46,315 nt of DNA from Cyclobacteriaceae bacterium (GTDB lineage Bacteria; Bacteroidota; Bacteroidia; Cytophagales; Cyclobacteriaceae). Position 1 is the first letter of the stretch. Each line of letters begins with the position of its first letter. The translations under genes and the position numbers were made by a program. This document shows positions 34,177-41,910 of the stretch, in pieces. Location of the stretch: contig JAOUKH010000002.1 of NCBI GenBank assembly GCA_029882685.1, positions 1 to 46,315 of the forward strand. Direction: 5' to 3'. The notes under the pieces are model-generated. The model was not told where the DNA came from. It saw nothing but the letters and a program-made list of their open reading frames with translations, and did not search any database.

Positions 34177-35448
34177 ATGGAGGGAAATTTTAAAACACTT
34201 GCTTTATCATATAAAAAATCACCTATTGAGATTAGAGAGGTGATTTCTGTTGATGAATTAGAGGCGAAACGTTTAATCAATTTGATTAAAGACACTTCTC
34301 AAGCAAATAATATACTTGTATTATCAACATGTAATCGAACAGAAATTTATTATTCTGCTCCTGAATTACTTACAGAAAACATATTGAAGTGTTTGGGTAT
34401 AGTTAAAGGAAAACAGAATTTTTCTAAGTACACTTCTTATTTTGATGTGATTGCTAATCATGATGATTCTGTTCATCATCTTTTTAATGTTGCCATGGGG
34501 TTAGAAGCTCAAGTTGTTGGCGATATGGAAATCAGTAATCAGGTAAAGATGGCTTATCAATGGAGTGCTGATGAAGATGTGGCAGGCCCATTTTTGCATA
34601 GATTGATGCATACCATTTTCTTTACTAATAAAAGAGTTGTTCAAGAAACTGCTTTTCGTGATGGTGCGGCTTCAATGTCGTACGCAGTTACTGAATTGGT
34701 AAATGATTTGGCAAAAAATTATAATGATCCTAAAGTATTAGTAATAGGATTAGGAGATATAGGTACTTCTCTCTGTAAGAATTTAGCTGATTCAAAGCTG
34801 CATAACATCATTATAACCAACAGAACTTTATCAAAGGCTGAGGAATTAGCTGATGAGTTTAATATTTTTAATGTAATACCATTTGAAAAGGCTCATGAGG
34901 CTATTAAGAATGCAGATATTGTGGTATGTTCAATAGCTAATAACAAACCGTTTATTACTAAAGGTATTGTAAAACAGCTAGAGATACTCTCTCATAAATT
35001 TTTTATAGATTTATCAGTTCCAAGAAGTGTGGAGTCTGATATAGAAAATATTCCTGGAGCTTTGGTTTATAATATAGACGATATCCAAAGTAAAGCTTCA
35101 GAAGCATTGAATAAGCGGATTGAGGCTATCCCTTATGTGAAAGCAATAATTAAAGAGTCACTTGAAGAGTTGTCTGCTTGGACGCTAGAAATGGAAGTTT
35201 CTCCTACAATTAAAAAATTAAAAAATGCCCTAGAGGAGATTCGTAAAGAAGAATTGGAACGCTTTATAAAAAAGGCATCAGAGAGTGAAATAGAATTTTT
35301 GGACAAAGCAAGTAAAAGTATGATGCAAAAAGTGATGAAATTACCAGTTCTTCAACTTAAAGCAGCATGCAAGCGAGGAGATGCAGAGACGCTTATTGAT
35401 GTGTTAAATAACTTATTCAACCTTGAGCAACAACCTATTGAGAAGTAA
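34177..35448 (+). CDS. hemA: Glutamyl-tRNA reductase HemA
   Basis: 423 residues. The catalytic Cys lies in LSTCNRTEIYYSAPE near residue 51. GLEAQVVGDMEISNQVKMAY is the substrate/helix motif, shown by VVGDMEISNQVK, and VLVIGLGDIGTSLCKNL is the NADPH Rossmann site. A C-terminal helical dimerisation domain completes the normal length. It makes glutamate-1-semialdehyde, the first committed step of tetrapyrrole (heme, siroheme, cobalamin) synthesis. It has its own promoter and heads a plus-strand run with a WG-repeat protein and an ABC importer for a likely iron-chelate, heme or B12 ligand. Confidence 0.97.
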   Translation: MEGNFKTLALSYKKSPIEIREVISVDELEAKRLINLIKDTSQANNILVLSTCNRTEIYYSAPELLTENILKCLGIVKGKQNFSKYTSYFDVIANHDDSVHHLFNVAMGLEAQVVGDMEISNQVKMAYQWSADEDVAGPFLHRLMHTIFFTNKRVVQETAFRDGAASMSYAVTELVNDLAKNYNDPKVLVIGLGDIGTSLCKNLADSKLHNIIITNRTLSKAEELADEFNIFNVIPFEKAHEAIKNADIVVCSIANNKPFITKGIVKQLEILSHKFFIDLSVPRSVESDIENIPGALVYNIDDIQSKASEALNKRIEAIPYVKAIIKESLEELSAWTLEMEVSPTIKKLKNALEEIRKEELERFIKKASESEIEFLDKASKSMMQKVMKLPVLQLKAACKRGDAETLIDVLNNLFNLEQQPIEK

Positions 35449-35469
35449 TAATTAATAGGTGTGAAAGGT

Positions 35470-37608
35470 ATGATAGTGAGGTTTTTTCTTTTTTTCATTT
35501 TTTTCCCAAGTTTACTTCCTGCTCATCAGTTACCAAAAAGTGGTTATGAAATAATTGTTGTAGGTGAAAAAAAAGGTTTAAAAGATGCAGATGGAAAAAT
35601 TGTTATCCCACCAAAATATGAGGATTTAGGGTGGAGTAATGGTAGTGATGATAATCCGACAGAAAACTTAATTGGATATAAGCAAAATAGTCGATGGGGG
35701 CTAATTTCATTAGCTAATAAAAAAATTACTCTTCCTGAATATACCTTCTTAAACAAAACCGAATCAGAATTTATTATTGGAGCTAAAACTGGTCGTTTAT
35801 CACGCTCTTACTTTTATGGTTTATTTAATGCTAAAGGACAGATAGTTGTACCTTTTAGTTATTTAAGTATGCATGAAGAGAATAATCATTTTGTAGTTTC
35901 TAATAGGATAGCTGGTAAAATAAAATATGGACTTATTACTAGTGATAATCAGTTGGTATTACCTTTTAATTATGAGAATATATCTACTATTTCTGACAAA
36001 CTGCTTTCATTACATTTTGATAACGGGCTACTTCAGATATATAATTTAGAACTAAAAACTATAATTCAGGATAGCCTAACAAGTATAGAAGCATGGAAGA
36101 ATGGCTATTTTAAAACCTATAAAGGATTAAAATGTGGGTTGATGAACAATAGAGGAGTATTTATCGCTCCAATTGAGTATAAAGATTTTTTATGGAAGGA
36201 AGATCATTTAGCAGGGCTTAAATTCCCTAAATGGAAAGTGTTTTCGGCACAAAATAAATTAATGAAAATTATTGAGTGTGATGAAATAGAATTTGTAGAC
36301 GATAAAATATTGCTTACTGCAAGAAACTACCAAGAATTATTAAATCAACAATTTATACCATTAACCCCTTTGGGTTTCGATTCTATTGTGACAGTTGTAG
36401 GTAATAAAGTTATCTATAGGTCAAAAAAAACATATGGACTATATGATATAAGAAAGCAAAAATATGTTAAGTATGGTTTTGACTCTTTACGTTTGAAAAA
36501 TGAATTTTTATACACTTCGAAAGTTATAAACAGCAAGAGGGTTTGGGCAGTCTATGATACCTTTGGAATAAAACGCACCATGTTTGATTATGAGCAAATA
36601 CGCGATTATGAGAGCATGCTTTTTGCTGTAAAAAGACGAGGTCATTGGGGTTTTATGGATAGAAATGGTGAAGAAGTAATACATTGTGTGTATGATTCGG
36701 TAGGTAAGTTCGTTGATGGTAATGTTGTAGTGCAATTTCATGGTGAACAAGGAGTAATTGATGAAGAAAGTAATTGGATTGTACCCCCCAGAAAAGCTAA
36801 GATAGAATGGTTAACGGATAGCTTGTTTTTGAGTTGGAAACAAAGAAAATCAACTCTAGAACATATTAATGGAAGTCTGATTTATTTTACTGAAAATAGG
36901 CTGGAGTACAGGGGTGATTTACTATGGGAATTTCGTCAAGACGGTTCAATAGTAAAGTTTGATTTACAAGGGACTAAGGTAGGAGAAGTAACATTAAATA
37001 GACATCAATATAAGGATACAAAATTTAACGGAGATAAATGGGTAGCAATTAAAATTAATGGAAGTTATGGGTTTATGGACGCTAACTTGGATGAATTAAA
37101 AATTTCTAATAGATATGAGGATGTTGGGAATGCTCGAGAAAATTTAATTAGTGTAAAAATTTTAAGTAAGTGGGGAGCAATTGATAAAAAAGAAAATATT
37201 GTTATTCAACCCAATTATGATGAAGAGCTGCGTTTTAAAAATGGTATTGCCGTTATGAAACGAGATGGATATTACGGTTTAATTAATAAGGAAGGGGACG
37301 AGGTATTAGCTCCTATACATGAGCGAATATTTAATCAAGTTAGTGGCAGATACATCCCTATGGAAAAAGGTAAATTTGGTTTGGTTGATGCTGATGGAAG
37401 AGTACTTATTAATAATAAATATGACAATCTTCAAGATTTAGACAATGGTTATATTATTATTCAAAAAGGAGAAAAATTTGGTGTAACAACTACTAATGGT
37501 GTGAATACTATTCCTCAGATTTATGACAAAATAATTTATAACCCAATAAGTGATTCCTATTTTGCAGCTACAAATCAAAAATGGAAGCCACTTAACTATG
37601 AAGAATAG
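35470..37608 (+). CDS. Secreted WG-repeat protein
   Basis: 712 residues from ATG 35470, chosen because it starts a signal peptide (MIVRFFLFFIFFPSLLPAHQ); a GTG 9 nt upstream is possible. About a dozen WG-type beta repeats follow, e.g. SRWGLISLANKKI, KYGLITSDNQLVLPFNY, HWGFMDRNGEEVI, SYGFMDANLDELK, KWGAIDKKENIVIQPNY, YYGLINKEGDEVLAP and KFGLVDADGRVLI. WG-repeat proteins form bead-like beta structures and probably mediate binding; no catalytic motif is seen. Its stop overlaps the permease start by 11 nt, so it is co-expressed with the importer. A link to the transported ligand is inference. Confidence 0.88.
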   Translation: MIVRFFLFFIFFPSLLPAHQLPKSGYEIIVVGEKKGLKDADGKIVIPPKYEDLGWSNGSDDNPTENLIGYKQNSRWGLISLANKKITLPEYTFLNKTESEFIIGAKTGRLSRSYFYGLFNAKGQIVVPFSYLSMHEENNHFVVSNRIAGKIKYGLITSDNQLVLPFNYENISTISDKLLSLHFDNGLLQIYNLELKTIIQDSLTSIEAWKNGYFKTYKGLKCGLMNNRGVFIAPIEYKDFLWKEDHLAGLKFPKWKVFSAQNKLMKIIECDEIEFVDDKILLTARNYQELLNQQFIPLTPLGFDSIVTVVGNKVIYRSKKTYGLYDIRKQKYVKYGFDSLRLKNEFLYTSKVINSKRVWAVYDTFGIKRTMFDYEQIRDYESMLFAVKRRGHWGFMDRNGEEVIHCVYDSVGKFVDGNVVVQFHGEQGVIDEESNWIVPPRKAKIEWLTDSLFLSWKQRKSTLEHINGSLIYFTENRLEYRGDLLWEFRQDGSIVKFDLQGTKVGEVTLNRHQYKDTKFNGDKWVAIKINGSYGFMDANLDELKISNRYEDVGNARENLISVKILSKWGAIDKKENIVIQPNYDEELRFKNGIAVMKRDGYYGLINKEGDEVLAPIHERIFNQVSGRYIPMEKGKFGLVDADGRVLINNKYDNLQDLDNGYIIIQKGEKFGVTTTNGVNTIPQIYDKIIYNPISDSYFAATNQKWKPLNYEE

Positions 37609-38623
37609 ATTAATTCTTGGAATTTTATTACCAATTGCTGTTATTCTATTGCTTATTTTAAATATAAGCATTGGCAGTGTTTCCATACCTTACTCTGCTC
37701 TATTTGAATCTTTATTTACGGACAGCATAAAAACTTCATGGTATAATATAATTTGGCAGTTCAGAATGCCAAAGGCTATAACTGCAACATTGGTAGGAGC
37801 AGGACTTTCTGTTTGTGGATTACAAATGCAAACGCTTTTTCGCAATCCATTGGCAGGGCCTTTTGTTTTGGGAATTAGCTCAGGAGCTAGTATGGGTGTT
37901 GCTTTATTGGTTTTATCAGGCTCTATAATTGGAGGGTTTGTTCACTACTTGGCAGTGGGTAGTTGGGTGGTAGTTATTGCTGCTTCACTAGGTTCATTTT
38001 CCGTACTGATGGTAGTGATGATGGTATCAATCCGTATTAAAGACAGTATGTCATTACTTATTGTAGGTTTGATGTTTGGTAGTACAACAGGAGCTTTGGT
38101 TAGTGTACTTCAATATTTTAGTAATGCTCAGGAAATTCAGCTTTTCATGATTTGGACTTTCGGAAATATTGGAGGGTTAAATTGGGAAGAAATTACAGTA
38201 ATGTTTATAATAATTCTACTGGGTTTATTGATGAATATTATTCTTATCAAACCACTAAATGCATTATTGCTTGGTGAAAATTATGCACGCAGTATGGGAG
38301 TTAACATTCAGAAAAATAGAATTTTAATAATTATTAGTACTAGCCTTTTGGCTGGATCTATTACTGCATTTTGTGGGCCAATTGCTTTTATAGGTATGGC
38401 AGTCCCACATATAGTAAGAGTAATTTTTAAAACTTCAGATCACCGAGTTTTATTTCCAGCTTCGATATTTGTAGGAATAATTATTATGTTAATGTGTGAT
38501 ATGGTAGCTCAGCTTCCAGGATCAGAATATACTTTACCTATAAATGCCATTACTTCTTTATTGGGAGCCCCATTTGTAATATGGATTATTCTAAGGAAAA
38601 GAAATATCGCTAAATCATTTTAA
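37598..38623 (+). CDS. ABC transporter permease, FecCD/BtuC family
   Basis: 341 residues from ATG 37598, which begins MKNRLILGILLPIAVILLLI. The longer frame start at 37550 adds 16 residues overlapping the WG gene and lacking membrane character. About ten membrane helices are present. Signature segments are WQFRMPKAITATLVGAGLSV, QMQTLFRNPLAGPFVLGISSGAS (as LFRNPLAGPFVLGISSGAS) and CGPIAFIGMAVPHIVR, the coupling-helix region. The family imports B12, heme or ferric siderophores from the periplasm. The ATPase gene starts immediately after the stop. The binding protein is not adjacent. Confidence 0.92.
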   Translation: MKNRLILGILLPIAVILLLILNISIGSVSIPYSALFESLFTDSIKTSWYNIIWQFRMPKAITATLVGAGLSVCGLQMQTLFRNPLAGPFVLGISSGASMGVALLVLSGSIIGGFVHYLAVGSWVVVIAASLGSFSVLMVVMMVSIRIKDSMSLLIVGLMFGSTTGALVSVLQYFSNAQEIQLFMIWTFGNIGGLNWEEITVMFIIILLGLLMNIILIKPLNALLLGENYARSMGVNIQKNRILIIISTSLLAGSITAFCGPIAFIGMAVPHIVRVIFKTSDHRVLFPASIFVGIIIMLMCDMVAQLPGSEYTLPINAITSLLGAPFVIWIILRKRNIAKSF

Positions 38624-39607
38624 ATGGAGGGTCAGTTTACCATACAGCTTGAAACTTTTGATCTCACAATAGGTTATGAAAAATTGGTTGTACTTAGTCA
38701 GTTAAACCTTCAACTAAAAAAAGGAGAGTTAGTTTGTCTTATGGGGCAAAATGGAACTGGTAAATCCACTTTGTTACGTACTATATCAGGAGTGCAAAAG
38801 CCTATATCAGGAGAGGTGAAAGTAGGTGACGATATCTTAAATAAAATGAATGTTACTGATATTGCTCAAAAAATTAGTCTAGTACTTACAGAGAAACCTA
38901 TAACTGGAAATTTAAGCGTATTTGAAATAATTAGTATGGGGCGTTACCCTTACTTGGGTTGGAATGTAAAGCTCGCCTCTGCTGACAAAGAAATTATCGA
39001 AAGAGCAGTAGAACAAATAAACCTTACTGATCTTTTGCACAAGAAATTATATACATTGAGTGATGGGCAGTTACAAAAAGTAATGATAGCCCGTGCCTTA
39101 GTGCAAGAAGGTGAAATAATGTTGTTAGATGAACCTACAGCCCATTTAGATCTCAATAATAGAGTGGAAATAATGTATTTGTTGAGAAAACTTGCTAAAG
39201 ACATGAACAAGGCGATACTTATTGCAACTCACGAATTAGATTTGGCATTACAAATGGCAGATAAATTATGGTTATTGGATAATAATAAACGAGTTCTAGA
39301 CAGTATACCTGAAGATTTGGTGTTAAATGGAAGCTTGGACACTGTGTTTGGTCATAAAGGTTACGACCTTAAAACTGGGCGAGTAGCACATGAAATGTCT
39401 GGAGAGATGATAAAACTCATTGGTGATGGACATGGCTATTTATGGACTAAAAATGCATTGGAAAGAAAGGGGTATAATATAGGAAATAAAGGTACAATAG
39501 AGATTAAAGTACAAGAGCTAAAAGAAAAATTTAGTTGGACACTAAAAAAAAATGGTAATATCAAAAATGTAAGTACTATTGAGAACTTATTGCATAGTAT
39601 TGATTAA
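38624..39607 (+). CDS. ABC transporter ATP-binding protein, FecE/BtuD type
   Basis: 327 residues. Walker A GQNGTGKST (about 41-49), a signature LSDGQLQK (Asp in place of the usual Gly), Walker B IMLLDEPTAHLD and switch His in IATHELD are all present. After the ~255-residue ATPase there is an extra C-terminal segment of some 70 residues (GHGYLWTKNALERKGYNIG, KFSWTLKKNGNIKNVSTI) found in Bacteroidota members. The ATG abuts the permease TAA with no gap. It powers the preceding FecCD/BtuC permease. Confidence 0.92.
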   Translation: MEGQFTIQLETFDLTIGYEKLVVLSQLNLQLKKGELVCLMGQNGTGKSTLLRTISGVQKPISGEVKVGDDILNKMNVTDIAQKISLVLTEKPITGNLSVFEIISMGRYPYLGWNVKLASADKEIIERAVEQINLTDLLHKKLYTLSDGQLQKVMIARALVQEGEIMLLDEPTAHLDLNNRVEIMYLLRKLAKDMNKAILIATHELDLALQMADKLWLLDNNKRVLDSIPEDLVLNGSLDTVFGHKGYDLKTGRVAHEMSGEMIKLIGDGHGYLWTKNALERKGYNIGNKGTIEIKVQELKEKFSWTLKKNGNIKNVSTIENLLHSID

Positions 39608-39670
39608 GATATAGCTCAAAAATATTTCCAGTCAAATGCCCTTATATATTTAATGATTATGTATTAAGGT

Positions 39671-41311
39671 TTACTCGAAAATCACTTGTTCTTCTTTATC
39701 AAACCAAGATTTATAAAATTGCTGATGAATTTTTTCAATACTGTTCCGTTTTACTTTTAACGTTGGCGTGGTTAGTCCGTTGGCTACATTCCAATCCTCC
39801 TTCATGATAATTACTTTTTGAATTTTTTCATGCTTTTCAAAATTCGGATTTATTTGATTAACAGTGTCAATTAATCCAGTACATAACGATTCATTAGATT
39901 TAGCTTTTCCTAATTCAGACAAGGTAATCAAAGCTATAGGTTGAGGAATTCCAGTACCAACAACACATATTTGTTCTATATCGGTGTTTTTAGACATTTG
40001 TAACTCTATTGGTGCAGGAGAAATGTATTTTCCTTTGTCTGTTTTAAATTGATCTTTCACTCGTCCTGTAATCGTTAAAAACCCGTCATGATCATATTCG
40101 CCAATATCTCCAGTTTTAAAAAACTCTTCTTCATCAAAAACCGAAGCAGTAATTTCTGGAGCTTTAAAATACCCTTTCATCATGCATTTGTTTTTAATAC
40201 ATATTTCGCTTTCAGGAGAAAGTTTAATGGAAGCATTACTCATAGCTTTACCTACAGTTCCTTCTTTATTTGCTCCTGGCTTATTGCAGTGAGATATCAC
40301 GCAATCTTCCGTCATGCCATACACTTGAAAAATAGTTATACCAATAGATTCAAACCATGAGACTACGCTAGGTGCCAAAGGAGCAGCTCCTGACAAGGCA
40401 AATTTAGCCTCTCCTAACCCTAACTTCTTATGTAGTTTCTTCTTTATGATACCTCTTATTATTGGAATTTTAAGTAGGGTACTTAGTTTCTTTTGCGGAA
40501 GCTTTTCTAATATTTTTTCTTGAAATTTAGTCCATATTCTGGGTACGGCAAAAAATACACGAGGCTGTGTTTGTTCCAAATTGGTTGCAAAGCTTGCTAA
40601 TGATTCAGGAAAAGTAACAGTAGAACCAAATACAAAACTTATGTTTTCTAAAGTTCTCTCAGCTATGTGCGCAATTGGTAAGTAGGAAAATAATTTACAA
40701 TTGTCTTCTAGAGGAAATATCGACATTAAATCATAAACGCTTACCATAACATTATTTACAGTATGCATGACCCCCTTAGGTATTCCTGTTGTTCCTGAAG
40801 TATAAATAATGGTATGTAAATCATCTGGCTTTTGGCTGTAGATATCAGTAATTTCCTGTCCCTCTGAAACAATATTCTCCCAAAGTACTTCATTACTATT
40901 GTCATAAAGACCAACACAGATTTGAGGTATATCAGGAATACCAGATTGCTGTGATTCAAAATCATCTAATTTTCCGATAATAATAGCTTTAGATTCACTA
41001 TGCTCTAAAATTTGATGGATCGAGTCTGCATTAAGAGTTGGATAAATAGGTATTGAAACATGACCTGACATCATAATAGCTAAATCTGCCATATGCCAAT
41101 GAGCACAGTTTTTAGATAGTAAAGCTATATGACTACGTTCTGGTAGATTATAGTTTTTTATTGCGTTAGCAATTTTACGAGATTCTTCTCCAGCTTGAGC
41201 AAAAGTGTAAGTGGTGATTTTGCCATCAATCGGTTGTTTTAAAAATATCGCATTTGGTCTTTGCTTTTCCCAATATTGAAAAGCTTCTAAAGGTGAATTG
41301 AAGGCGTGCAT
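39671..41311 (-). CDS. AMP-forming long-chain acyl-CoA ligase
   Basis: 546 residues of the ANL superfamily. The AMP-binding P-loop-like motif is IIYTSGTTGIPKGVMH; VYGMTEDCV is the adenine-binding motif, KTGDIGEYDHDGFLTITGR the hinge (TGDIGEYD, ITGRVKDQFKT) and NGLTTPTLKVKRN the C-terminal Lys region. It activates fatty acids to acyl-CoA in the FadD15/long-chain synthetase group. It is transcribed alone, toward the ABC ATPase, with only 63 nt and no clear hairpin between their ends. Confidence 0.92.
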   Translation of the reverse strand: MHAFNSPLEAFQYWEKQRPNAIFLKQPIDGKITTYTFAQAGEESRKIANAIKNYNLPERSHIALLSKNCAHWHMADLAIMMSGHVSIPIYPTLNADSIHQILEHSESKAIIIGKLDDFESQQSGIPDIPQICVGLYDNSNEVLWENIVSEGQEITDIYSQKPDDLHTIIYTSGTTGIPKGVMHTVNNVMVSVYDLMSIFPLEDNCKLFSYLPIAHIAERTLENISFVFGSTVTFPESLASFATNLEQTQPRVFFAVPRIWTKFQEKILEKLPQKKLSTLLKIPIIRGIIKKKLHKKLGLGEAKFALSGAAPLAPSVVSWFESIGITIFQVYGMTEDCVISHCNKPGANKEGTVGKAMSNASIKLSPESEICIKNKCMMKGYFKAPEITASVFDEEEFFKTGDIGEYDHDGFLTITGRVKDQFKTDKGKYISPAPIELQMSKNTDIEQICVVGTGIPQPIALITLSELGKAKSNESLCTGLIDTVNQINPNFEKHEKIQKVIIMKEDWNVANGLTTPTLKVKRNSIEKIHQQFYKSWFDKEEQVIFE

Positions 41312-41502
41312 AGTTTGTACTTTGGTTGATTTTGTTTTATTGTTTCTAGCAGTATTTTATACTGTATATTCATTACATATCAATAGGTGGTTTTATATTT
41401 GAAACCTATCTATATAGGAGATACTTATTAGTTTAGTATGTGTACACATATTTATGTATAGTAATTTAAATATAGTTAAAATAATGATTTATATCCAATA
41501 GC

Positions 41503-41649
41503 GTCCTAAACGTTTGCTCGAAAAATATTTAGGACAGCACACCGAAGTATGGTTACCATTTTAATATTATGAAATGAGTCTTAACCATCATATATGTCTG
41601 ACTTACTTACATTTCAAAGCGATGTTGCTATAAATATTGTTTAGGACAG
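41503..41649. repeat. Repeated TTTAGGACAG motifs, two direct and one inverted
   Basis: TTTAGGACAG occurs at 41528-41537 and 41640-41649, each preceded by AAATATT. GTCCTAAA at 41503-41510 is the inverted form, separated from the first by 17 nt. The arrangement suggests insertion-sequence ends or operator sites. Confidence 0.5.
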
Positions 41650-41822
41650 TATAATATGATAAATACTCAAAACAGAGGGATTAAATTAAAAAAAACATCT
41701 ATTATCAGTGTTTATACACCACGAATAAAGTTAATTAATCACCCCAAATACCCTTTAATTCATTGTTGTTTGTGAGACAATAAGAAGATGTGGTGTATCT
41801 TTTTGTAAATATTTTATACTCA

Positions 41823-41854
41823 TTTATACAAATATAGTAATGATGTTATATTTG
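41823..41854 (+). promoter_or_regulatory. Weak candidate promoter of the TIR gene
   Basis: TATATTTG (41847-41854) fits TAnnTTTG; the -33 element 20 nt upstream is TTTA, one mismatch from TTTG. The ATG lies 57 nt downstream. Confidence 0.3.
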
Positions 41855-41910
41855 AAATATTTCATTTTTTTAAAAAAATAACTATATTTATTTGTGTAAA
41901 AAGTTAAGCT

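Larger units (their letters stand above)
41312..41910. other. 599-nt non-coding region upstream of the TIR gene
   Basis: No ORF of note. It holds two direct copies and one inverted copy of a TTTAGGAC motif (listed separately), a short palindrome CCTAT-CTAT-ATAGG (41405-41418), and a 9-nt inverted repeat ATACACCAC / GTGGTGTAT (41714-41722 and 41790-41798). The middle part (about 41500-41640) is a little less AT-rich than its flanks. This could be IS debris or a large regulatory region for the TIR gene. Confidence 0.5.

Noticed and set aside
37550-37597. A longer start for the FecCD permease
   Set aside because: The extra 16 residues are polar and overlap the WG-repeat gene; the ATG at 37598 begins the first membrane helix.
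41503-41649. CRISPR array
   Set aside because: Only three short motif copies, unequal spacing, mixed orientation, and no cas genes nearby.
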